A stretch of DNA of 64,000 nucleotides. Source: Batkoa obscura. Taxonomy: Eukaryota; Entomophthoromycota; Entomophthoromycetes; Entomophthorales; Batkoaceae. Positions 56,040 to 64,000 of this stretch are shown here, in pieces. A program made the position numbers and the translations under genes. The stretch covers positions 1 through 64,000 of the forward strand of contig JASVEC010000010.1 in the NCBI GenBank assembly GCA_030770535.1. The letters are read 5' to 3'. Positions within the stretch are counted from its first letter, which is position 1. Each line of letters starts with the position of its first letter. A model generated the notes under the pieces. That model did no database searches, was not told where the DNA came from, and saw nothing but the letters and a program-made list of their open reading frames with translations.

Positions 56040-57004
56040 AGCAATCAAAAGGTAGCACTTTGAAGCATTTTTGATCAATTTTGTTTGTATAAATTTAAAA
56101 TATTAACCTCTTTTGCTCCTTTTCTTAAAATAAGCCGGTTTTAAATAAAATAATTCATAGAATTAAAATAAATTTTAAATTAAGTTATATTGCGAATTGT
56201 AGTTAAATTTGTAACTGAAATAACCATCCTGTTTTAAATAAATATATTTAATAAATACTACTTTCAGGTAAACCGATTAGTTGAGTATAAATAATAGTTT
56301 AAACTAGAACATCAATAAATTAAAAAATATTGTTATATTGTTGTTAGACAATACCAATATGAAAATTTCTTAGTTTAATTTTGTCCATTTATTAGGTAGC
56401 TTAAAATTTAAAAAATAACCTGATAGAATAATGATATCATTAATTTTCAAAAGCTAATAAATTAAGGTGAAATAAAGGCGAAGCATAAATAAGCTCTTTA
56501 ATTTTAGAATCAATTTAACTTTAGAATTAAGATACAATAATCATGTAGTAAAAATAAAAGATCCATGTTATTGAAATAAGATTTAAGAGCTATGAATAGA
56601 TCAATAAAAGTGGTAAAAAATAACCTTTTTTATAATTTAATGATTCAAATGCACTATATACCATATTAAGCTCTATAAATACTACATGTTTTTAATATAA
56701 CACTTCATACCACTTCTCCCTCATTAAATATTTGATGATAATCTTTTAAACGTACATTTTCTTACACGTTTTGTATGCGTTAAAATTTAAAAGTAAAATA
56801 GTAATTGTACACATTGAATTGTTTTAAAAAAATACTTGAAAAATTATAAATATGATTAGATAATTTCGATTGTCTTTTGTGATACCAAAACATTAACTAA
56901 AATTGTATGAGATAAAAAAATATAGTTTAACTACAATTAAAAATTTTAATGAACTATTGGGTGTATAATTTCATATAAATTTGTGATATTATTTTTACAA
57001 GAGT
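56040..57004. other. Gene-free AT-rich region
   Basis: 3' side of the cyclin gene; no gene, repeat copy or RNA gene recognised up to the MITE at 57005. Confidence 0.45.
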
Positions 57005-57111
57005 ATATGAGGATGTGTTTTTATGTTTAAGAATTTTGTAATAATTTTTCCGCTCAAATAGCGCTTAAAAGATAGAAAAAGCAATGAAGCCAAAAAAAAA
57101 CACCTTCACAT
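57005..57111 (+). mobile_element. MITE copy 24
   Basis: Left end ATATGAGGATGTGTTTTTATG, core TTCCGCTCAAATAGCGCTTAA, right end ACACCTTCACAT. Confidence 0.87.
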
Positions 57112-57221
57112 ATTTAATATCACTAACGTTAATAACACTATAGTGGCCAATAATTTAAGTACTTTTAATTGGCTAATTATTGCTATGATGCAAACTAATA
57201 TTGGGCGATATCAAATAAAAT

Positions 57222-57318
57222 AAAATCGATGTTTTTTTTGCTTTATTACTTTTTCCGTTTTTTAGTGCTATTTGAGCGGAAAAATTATTAGCAAAATTCT
57301 TAAACATAAAAATACACT
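57222..57318 (-). mobile_element. MITE copy 25
   Basis: Minus orientation: degenerate left end ATCGATGTTTTTTTTG, core AGTGCTATTTGAGCGGAAAAA, truncated right end AAAATACACTAA. Confidence 0.8.
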
Positions 57319-57749
57319 AAAAAGATTGCCCTAAATTTACCACTTATAGATAATCGATTTTTAATAATCCCATAAGGAAAATACTTAGTAAAAATTTGTT
57401 TCATTAAAAAAAACTAAAAACATATATATTAACTGGATTAGGTTGCACTAATCTATAACTACTGCTTATGGTAGAGTTGATCTCAAGAAGGGTAATATTG
57501 GTATTTATAGAGTTCATAAGCGGTGATTTATCAGTCTTAAGGAGCATGGTGTAGGCATGGCTGTTATAACGTAAGTTTAAATAACCAGGTCTTTAATGAG
57601 ATAGGTACTGCATGAGGCTGGCAACAGAGCAATGAAAACTATCCGCACTTTAGCAGTCTTGAGATAGCTGATTTAGAGCTTTGAGTGTTATGAATGATAT
57701 GAACTTTACGTTATTCAACCTGAGATTTGTCTTTTTTTTATTATACACA
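57319..57749. other. Spacer with a GC-richer island, possible coding relic
   Basis: At about 57430-57720 base composition is visibly less AT-rich than everything around. On the plus strand one frame reads TAYGRVDLKKGNIGIYRVHKR, a stop, then ISLKEHGVGMAVI, and further on AGNRAMKTIRTL. These look like fragments of a decayed or transferred coding sequence, but I recognise no family. Confidence 0.35.
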
Positions 57750-57854
57750 TAAAGGGGGGAATGTTTTTGACTTCATTACTTTTTCCATTTTTTAAGCGCT
57801 ATTTAAGCGGAAATTTTGTTAGTAAAATCCTTAAATACAAAAGTACACCTCCAA
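57750..57854 (-). mobile_element. MITE copy 26
   Basis: Minus orientation: AAAGGGGGGAATGTTTTTGAC, core AAGCGCTATTTAAGCGGAAA, right end TACACCTCCAATA. It lies about 240 bp beyond the stop of cysteine-repeat member 3. Confidence 0.85.
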
Positions 57855-58095
57855 TAAGATTTAATTTCTAATGTAAATAAAATAATTTAAAAAATATTAT
57901 AGTAGATACTATAGTTAGATATTATTTTTTTGAATTACTATCATAAATACATAATGAAAATGTTTCATCAATGGCTAGTATTAATATAGATTTATTCATT
58001 TATATAAAGTAAAATCTTATTATTATTTGAAATAATAAATACTTATCAATAATCAACTTGATATTAGAAACTAATACTTTATTTAAAATAAATAA

Positions 58096-58626
58096 TTAGT
58101 TGCTAAGGAATAACAAACCAAAAGCAGCTAAAGCAAGAGGAGAATAACAGAAAGCTACAGCATTTGAAGAAGATTTTGAACTTGAAGTATCTTTTGAATC
58201 TTCTTTAACATTATCCATTCTAGCTTCATAAACCTTAGTACCACACATGAACTTACAAGTTTCATCATTATTGCATTTTTTAGTACAGTTATAAGTCTCT
58301 TCAATTACTTTTTCAGAAACTGAAGTACATTCGACTGCTTTTTTATGATCCGATTTACCTTCTTCAAGACATCTTTTGAGTAATGCAATTTCTTTTAAAT
58401 CTAATTTTTGAAGAAAAATAGTTTTGACACAAGTTTGTTTACATACTTCATCTTTACATGAACTGGCACATTTAGCTATTTCGGCTAAAACGGGTTTGGA
58501 TTTTTCTTCCCCTAATTTGGTACAGATACCCTTAAGTTCATTACCAACAATATCACATGTTAGATCGGTGGTAGCAGCTAAAGTTAAAGTAGAAAATAAA
58601 AGAGTAGAGATAATGGTAAGTTTCAT
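58096..58626 (-). CDS. Cysteine-repeat GPI-anchored-type surface protein, member 3
   Basis: A single-exon frame of 176 codons. Signal peptide MKLTIISTLLFSTLTLA; lead pair TCDI-x8-C; first repeat CASSCKDEVCKQTC; the second repeat is degenerate with only two cysteines left (CLEEGKSDHKKAVEC); third repeat CTKKCNNDETCKFMC; then a short Ser-rich stalk and a hydrophobic GPI-type end (YSPLALAAFGLLFLSN). The same plan as members 1 and 2, about 24 kb away, but more diverged and with a shorter stalk. Likely an older paralogue that has lost one disulfide pair in the middle repeat. Surface location is predicted, function unknown. Confidence 0.78.
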   Translation of the reverse strand: MKLTIISTLLFSTLTLAATTDLTCDIVGNELKGICTKLGEEKSKPVLAEIAKCASSCKDEVCKQTCVKTIFLQKLDLKEIALLKRCLEEGKSDHKKAVECTSVSEKVIEETYNCTKKCNNDETCKFMCGTKVYEARMDNVKEDSKDTSSSKSSSNAVAFCYSPLALAAFGLLFLSN

Positions 58627-59750
58627 ATTTTATCAAATAAATTATTAATTAAAAATGAAATCTTAAAAGGAATAAGCTATGGATGGTTTATATACTTTTT
58701 TTTTCTCACGGTAATTAATTAATCTAAGTACACTTACTAAATTTATACAAAAGGGGGACTAATTAAAAAAGTTCACAGTGGTAACAAGGTTCACAATCAT
58801 TAAGAACTATTACATTATCAAATCATACATGATATTTTTAATTAAATTTAAATATTTCATTGCAATTTGATGGGAAAATTATAATTTATTATTTTGTATT
58901 TTTTTTAGATACATTTAAACAATAATTGTATTAACGTATTTACCGTGAATTAGTTGCAAATATTTATAAATTAATGATAGTAACAATAACACTATAAATG
59001 TTTATTATATTGCTGTAAACACAAAATAGATCTTGTCTAATAAAAAGTGATAATATTTATAAAATTGGGTTAAAAAATATTTTTTAAATTATAATAACTG
59101 TTGAATTAGTACCAAATATACAGATAACTCAAATTCAATTATATTATTCTATTTATAATTTAGTACTATAAAACTAATAAGTTTCTATCTTCTTCAAGCT
59201 TTATAAAAAACATTTACAAATTTTTATGTAATCACATCAATGGTAGCAATAATATCATTGATGAATAGATATAAAAACCAACACTTATTCCTATTGATGA
59301 TTATATTAAAAAAATTAAGGAAATCTAATAAGAAGCCTAAATAAAGAGAATTATAAAGAAAAATGATAAAATTTTATTTATAAAATGAAAAAATACTTTT
59401 TAAATAATGGCTATAAATATATAGTAACTTTATACTAAGACACATTATCAAAGTTATATTTTAAAATAAATGACATGTAAAAATGTCTGAATCAGTTATA
59501 TTTATTTAATTTAAAAATTAAATTATGAATAAAGTAACCGATAAAATGGTATTAAAATAAAACCTAATTTTCTAAATATTTTATATTTTATATTTTAAGA
59601 ACTTTACTTAAAATTCCATAAAAACAAATTCTTTATTAAAAAACAAATATTTAATAATTTCAAAAAATTATAAAAATTCAGTATATAATAATATATATAT
59701 TAATACAAATGATTGTTATAAATAACTTTATAAAATATAATCTAAACAAT
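58627..59750. other. 1.1 kb intergenic region
   Basis: Promoter side of cysteine-repeat member 3 (a TATATACTTTTTTTTTC run lies about 65 bp upstream of its start). No gene recognised. Confidence 0.45.
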
Positions 59751-59857
59751 ATATGGGAGTGTCTTTTTTAACTTCATTATTTCTTCCATTTTTTAAGCGC
59801 TATCTAAGCGGAAAATTTGCTAACAAAATTCTTAAACACAAAAATACATCCCCATAT
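59751..59857 (-). mobile_element. MITE copy 27
   Basis: Well preserved, minus orientation: ATATGGGAGTGTCTTTTTT, core AAGCGCTATCTAAGCGGAAAA, right end ACATCCCCATATGG, which runs straight into copy 28. Confidence 0.9.
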
Positions 59858-59961
59858 GGTGATGTTTTTTTTGATTTCGTTATTTTTCCATTTTTTAAAC
59901 ACTATTTGAGTGGAAAAATTGTTAGTAAAATTCTTAAACATAAAAAAACATCCCTATATTT
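59856..59961 (-). mobile_element. MITE copy 28, abutting copy 27
   Basis: Same orientation as copy 27 and sharing its terminal ATATGG: ATATGGTGATGTTTTTTTTG, core AAACACTATTTGAGTGGAAAAA, right end ACATCCCTATAT. One copy has evidently inserted at the TA bordering the other. Confidence 0.9.
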
Positions 59962-60012
59962 AAAAAATATTAGTTTAGATATTACTTTATTTCTTAAACT
60001 ATTTACTATATA

Positions 60013-60120
60013 ATATGGGAGTATCTTTTTTGACTTCATTATTTTTTCCATTTTTTAAGTGCTATTTAAACGGAAAATTTGTTAGTAAAATTCTTAAATA
60101 CAAAAATACATCCTCGTATT
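60013..60120 (-). mobile_element. MITE copy 29
   Basis: Minus orientation: ATATGGGAGTATCTTTTTTGAC, core AAGTGCTATTTAAACGGAAAA, right end ACATCCTCGTATT. It closely resembles copy 27, so the two may share a recent source. Confidence 0.88.
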
Positions 60121-60174
60121 CTTTTGTTTTTATTTTTATTATTTAACTACAAAAAATATCTTTTTTTAGACAAT

Positions 60175-61180
60175 TATATTTAGTGAATATAATAAAAAAT
60201 AACTATTATAATACTTTTTTTCATCTAATTATTCAGTTAAGGTATAAGAAAGATTTTTTAATATAATAACTTAAAACTTTCTATCAACTTGGTTTTTTAT
60301 ATTGTATTGTATTTCTAGTAAACTTACCAAGTTTTTTTAATAGTACTTTATAAAATTTTTAATAATACCTTTTACTTTATTTGTTTCGTATAGTTTGTAA
60401 GCCTTGTGAAATATCGCTTTGTCAGTCCCATGGTTAATTATAGCATAATAATCGCCTAAGCTGTTGTGTTCTTAAGTTCAGAGAAAACCAATCCCATGTT
60501 CTTAGTTTGATTTGATATGAGAATTTCTATCTTCGTCTCAAAGAATATTCTCCCCTCGTTTTGATATTTATACTTATCGGAGTATAAAAGTGATTCTAAA
60601 ACATAATAGCTCGAGGTTTTTTAACTGAATTATTCTTTGATATCTCTAACATTTAATAAAGTCACTAAGTTTTCTTGATAGTATTTTACGTAGATTTTAC
60701 ATTAGTATTGTCTATTCTATTTGTCTTATATAGCTTGTAACCTATTACGTGCTATTCCCCATAATCCAAGTCTATCTTAGTCACATAAACTAAGACCTTT
60801 CGACTTATAGTGTAGTCAACCCAGCAATAGCTGTTCTTGATTCCAATTACTGAGTACCAGATTTCACAGCCTATTATATGGGGATGTATTTTTGTATTTA
60901 AGAATTTTACTGACAATTTTTCCACATAAATAGCGCTTAAAAAATGGAAAAATAATGAAACTAAAAAAAACAGCCCCATATGCTATTTTTTTATAATTCA
61001 AATCTATTTTAGTTATATAAACTAAAGCTTTTTGACTTACAATTAGTTAATTAACTAAAAACTATTCTTAATTCTTACTAAATACCGGTTTTTATAGTTA
61101 CTAAAATTAATATCAATAAATTTTAATGTTTATATTGAATACTTTTTTTACTATATTAAAAATTAGTTATAAAAACTTGC
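60175..61180 (+). repeat. Subtelomeric dispersed repeat, copy 2
   Basis: Internal copy of the repeat found next to the telomere at 1560-2260, same orientation. It is longer because of an extra segment near 60240-60390 and the MITE at 60878-60980. Two sub-blocks within it are alike (about 60342-60410 and 60680-60750), as are the TCTATCTTAG..ATAAACTAA blocks near 60770 and 61003, so the ancestor was probably a tandem array with a period of a few hundred bases. Confidence 0.72.
60878..60980 (+). mobile_element. MITE copy 30, inside subtelomeric repeat copy 2
   Basis: Left end TATGGGGATGTATTTTTG, core TCCACATAAATAGCGCTTAA, right end ACAGCCCCATATG. It interrupts the subtelomeric repeat; the homologous place in copy 1 (near 2066) has a single TA and no insert. 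Confidence 0.9.
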
Positions 61181-61538
61181 ATTTTGTTCTTATTTTAATA
61201 GAAAGTAATAATACATGCGTATTATATCTATCAAAGATCTAATAAAAATGATACAAAAAATATAATTGAAAAAATCAATTACTTAAAAAAATAAGATAGT
61301 TAAATTAATTTTAACATCTTTATATTATTTTAATTATTTAATTTTGAGTTATTTGTGAATCAAAATATATAAATCAATTTCCAGAATAAAACTAATTGTA
61401 AAATAGGCTAATAGTTTAAGCCTAAAGTCAAAGTTTATATTTGATTGGTGTAAAATTATAATCAAAATGATTACGTTTTTTACGCTTTATTTAACAATAT
61501 CTTTTGACATTTTTTATTAGAGGTTAAAAAATAATACA
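61181..61538. other. Spacer and probable UBP6 promoter
   Basis: AT-rich spacer; nothing recognised apart from its position directly upstream of the UBP6 start. Confidence 0.45.
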
Positions 61539-62948
61539 ATGAAAGGTAAATATAGTAATTCAATAGATCATAATATAACATTAGAAGTTGAATATTAAAG
61601 CTTAACCTCAATCTTATAGTAAACGTTAAATGGAATACCAACAAATATGAAATGGATCTTGATTTACAAGATTCCGTTTCTACCTTTAAAGCTCAATTAT
61701 ATTCAGTTACTGGCGTTGAACCAGATAGACAAAAGTTATTATCTGGTGGTAAATTTTTAAAAGTAGGGATTGAAAAAGACCTTAGACATTTCTATTTATT
61801 GTTTATTTTATTAGGATGAAACTGATTTAAGTACAATAAAATTTAAAGAGGTAAAGTTTTAATTTTAATTATTTTAAATTTCAAATTTAAAAAAATTTAT
61901 TTAGGGACAATTGATTACAGTAAATATGAATTAATAATACCAAAACAATAATCTAAAACTATTTTAAAAAAGTTAATGGGTTCTGTAGGCGAAATAAATA
62001 CAGCACCAAAAGAAAAAGTGACTTTTATTGAGGATATGACTGAATCAGAGATAACTGAAGCTGTAAAGAAATTTCATTTATTTGATGTTATAAATTTTAA
62101 TCGTACTATAGTTAAAACTACCTGTAGGTTTGATCAATTTAGGAAATACTTGTTATATGGTAATTTATAATTAGATATTATAATAGAGTTAATAAATAAA
62201 TAAATAAATAGAATGCTTCACTTCAAATATTAAAATCAATTCCTGAACTTGAAACTAGCTTACAAAAGTAAATATATGATTCAATAGTATATAATAAGTA
62301 TACACTAAACAATATTTAATAGTTATCAAGGACATCAAAGTAAAGATGGCGACCCACAAGGAAATATGGTTAATAGTTTAAAGGGATTATTTAAAGAACT
62401 AAAAAACTCAGGTTCAGTTTATCCACCATTTATATTTTTACAAGTAAATTGAACTTATATTCATAAATATAATATAATAATTTATTTGTTTATAGTCTTT
62501 ACGTCAAGCCTTCCCAAAGTTTAGTCAACAAGAAGGGAGAGGTAATTATTCACAACAGGATGCAGAAGAATGCTGGTCCTCAATACTTACCAGTTTACAA
62601 AATAAATTAAATGATACAAATGGGAATTCATTTGTTAGCAATTATTTTGGTGGAAAATTTAAAACTAAAATGAGTAGTGAAGAAGCACCTGAAGAAGAAG
62701 CAACAATCGGAGAAGAAACTTTTTTTAAACTAGATTGTCATATTACTAAAGAAGTGAATCATTTAACTGTTGGTTTAAATGATAATTTTATTAATGAAAT
62801 TGAAAAAAACTCACCAAGTTTAAATCGAATGGCTAAATATAAAAAAGAATTTAAAATTGATCGTTTGCCTACTTATTTGCCGATTAATTATGTTAGATTC
62901 TTTTGGAAACCAGCTGAAAGAATTAAAGCTAAAATATTAAAAGTAAGT

Positions 62949-62979
<31 letters not shown>

Positions 62980-63450
62980 TGTAATATAATATTTATACCA
63001 ATATTTTATTTTATATAGAAAGTTAAATTTCCAATGGAATTAGATCTCTACTCTTATTGTACTAAAGAATTACAAACTAAATTAGATTTAGCTCGTAACA
63101 AAATTGAACAAATCGATGAAGAAGAACGTAATAAAAAAGTGAAACTTGAAAAAGAAGAACAACCCAGAGATTATAATAAAGAAATTTACGAAGTAGCAGA
63201 TAATGAATTAAAAAAAGATATGGGCGCTAACTATACTGGTTATTATCAATTACATGGAGTATTAACTCATACTGGTAGATCAGCTGATTCAGGTCATTAT
63301 ATTGCTTGGGTAAGACAAAATAAAAAAGAATGGATTAAATTTGATGATGATAAAGTTACAATTGTGGATGAACAAGCTATTTTAAAATTAGATGGAGGAG
63401 GTGACTGGCATATGGCTTATATTTTATTATATTCTTCTAAACAATTTTAA
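61539..63450 (+). CDS. UBP6: Proteasome-associated ubiquitin hydrolase (Ubp6/USP14)
   Basis: Deubiquitinase that docks on the 19S cap and trims ubiquitin chains from substrates. Ten exons: 61539-61545, 61620-61762, 61815-61850, 61904-61918, 61973-62062, 62112-62159, 62212-62267, 62323-62443, 62496-62942, 63019-63450; 464 codons plus stop. Exon 1 is 7 nt and exon 4 is 15 nt. An N-terminal ubiquitin-like domain (VNVKWNTNKYEMDLDLQDSV, RQKLLSGGKFLKDETDL) is followed by LMGSVGE and FIEDMTESE. The catalytic Cys box, rebuilt across introns, reads LPVGLINLGNTCYMNASLQ. QQDAEECWSSILTSL follows. The His box reads LTHTGRSADSGHYIAWVRQ with WIKFDDDKV, and the end is GGGDWHMAYILLY. Intron 9 contains an (AAT)n microsatellite. 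Confidence 0.95.
62951..62980. repeat. (AAT)n microsatellite in a UBP6 intron
   Basis: About ten AAT units immediately after the GTAAGT donor of the last intron of UBP6; likely length-polymorphic between isolates. Confidence 0.85.
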
Positions 63451-63594
63451 TTTGAAATAAAATTTAAAGGTTTAATATAACTTAATTTCATATTTTGGAA
63501 TTTTAATTTTAAAAAATTAGAAGATTGAACAAAAAGAATTTATTTGAATAAAATAAAGAATGATTTTTTATTTTAAATATTTCATTTTAAAATC

Positions 63595-64000
63595 ATGAGT
63601 TTTAATAACTATTTTGATGAAGATGAATTTTTAGCTGAAGAACAAGTAAGTTTTATATTTAAAGTTAATCAATATATAATATTAAATTCAATTAATTAGT
63701 TAATACCATGTAAATTTAATCAAGATGTAGATAATATAAGTCATTTAATTGGTACTCAAGATTTAATAGTAATTTCAATAAACAGTAATACGTAATCTAT
63801 AAATAGTTAATCATATACTGTGTTTTAGATTCATAAAGATAGTCAGTTAAGTATACCATATTGGGGAGCAGAACAACTTAAATTAGAGTAAAATTATTGT
63901 TGAGTATAAATACTAATAAATATAAATACTAATAAATATAAATATAATAGAGGATATACAGAAACTGAATTACCTATAGGATATCAATTAAAAATAAGAA
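63595..64000 (+). CDS. PSF3: GINS complex subunit Psf3, N-terminal part (cut by the window edge)
   Basis: Psf3 is one of four GINS subunits of the CMG replicative helicase. Exon 1 is 63595-63645 (MSFNNYFDEDEFLAEEQ), exon 2 begins at 63700 (LIPCKFNQDVDNISHLIGTQD), a later exon near 63831 reads IHKDSQLSIPYWGAEQLKLE and the last visible one near 63950 reads YTETELPIGYQL. This order matches the family's N-terminal domain: acidic YF-D-x-DE-LAEE start, VPCxF, a basic or polar loop, a short LP-x-W-x-A-x-x-L helix and a later LP-x-x-Y. The C-terminal helical domain lies outside the window. Confidence 0.8.

Noticed and set aside
59753-60013. An 86-codon frame with repeated hydrophobic units
   Set aside because: The repeats are the abutting MITE copies read through, not a protein.
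1-64000. tRNA, rRNA, CRISPR arrays, LTR or other virus-like elements
   Set aside because: I looked for tRNA B-box-like GTTCGA contexts, direct-repeat arrays, long terminal repeats and polymerase or capsid motifs and found none I could support; this was done by eye and a dedicated search could still find small RNA genes.

Overview
This window is the left end of a chromosome from a very AT-rich, intron-rich eukaryote, most likely a fungus. Evidence for a chromosome end is a run of about 135 CCCTAA units starting at base 1 (the TTAGGG telomere type), followed by subtelomeric DNA. Evidence for a fungus is the gene set: an RSC-type double-bromodomain protein, a PCL/Pho80-type cyclin, Rrb1/GRWD1, Noc2, an Rpd3-type deacetylase, an expansin-like secreted protein, a POT transporter, and short secreted GPI-type proteins. 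Extreme AT content, many introns of about 40-60 nt, TTAGGG telomeres and an animal-like membrane UDP-glycosyltransferase suggest an early-diverging lineage, perhaps an Entomophthoromycotina relative such as Conidiobolus. That placement is an inference from gene content, not a demonstrated assignment. Spliced genes use GT-AG introns and the standard code; exon structures here were derived by hand by requiring frame continuity and family alignment.

Layout. 1-811 telomere; 812-7688 gene-free subtelomere with a dispersed subtelomeric repeat, a heavily decayed gene (possibly a Zn2Cys6 transcription factor) and several copies of a ~100 bp hairpin transposon (MITE). 7689-16000 is a conserved block: a UPF0652/DUF2009 gene and ATG9 on the minus strand, then the ribosome-assembly chaperone RRB1/GRWD1 on the plus strand. 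16600-22500 holds secreted proteins (a divergent pair of Tyr/His-rich proteins and an expansin-like protein) and a POT-family transporter. 22534-27935 carries an RSC/polybromo-like chromatin subunit and, divergently, OGG1. 28000-37900 is accessory: a small secreted protein, two convergent cysteine-repeat GPI-type paralogues, and the densest MITE cluster. 37975-51548 is again conserved: NOC2, a REXO4-like protein with its catalytic residues lost, a PITH-domain protein, a UGT, a coiled-coil protein, a PPT2-type phosphopantetheinyl transferase and an RPD3/HDAC1 deacetylase. 54909-56039 is a PCL-type cyclin. 56040-61538 is accessory, with a third cysteine-repeat paralogue, more MITEs and a second copy of the subtelomeric repeat. 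61539-64000 holds UBP6/USP14 and the start of PSF3.

The most striking non-genic signal is the MITE family: about 30 copies of a ~100 bp foldback element with TGGGGATGT termini flanked by TA. The two copies of the subtelomeric repeat provide a natural empty and filled site, showing that insertion duplicates TA. The most striking gene-level signals are the cysteine-repeat GPI-type family, each member having a MITE just past its 3' end, and the REXO4-family protein that has lost four of five catalytic residues. No rRNA, tRNA, CRISPR array or virus-like element was recognised.
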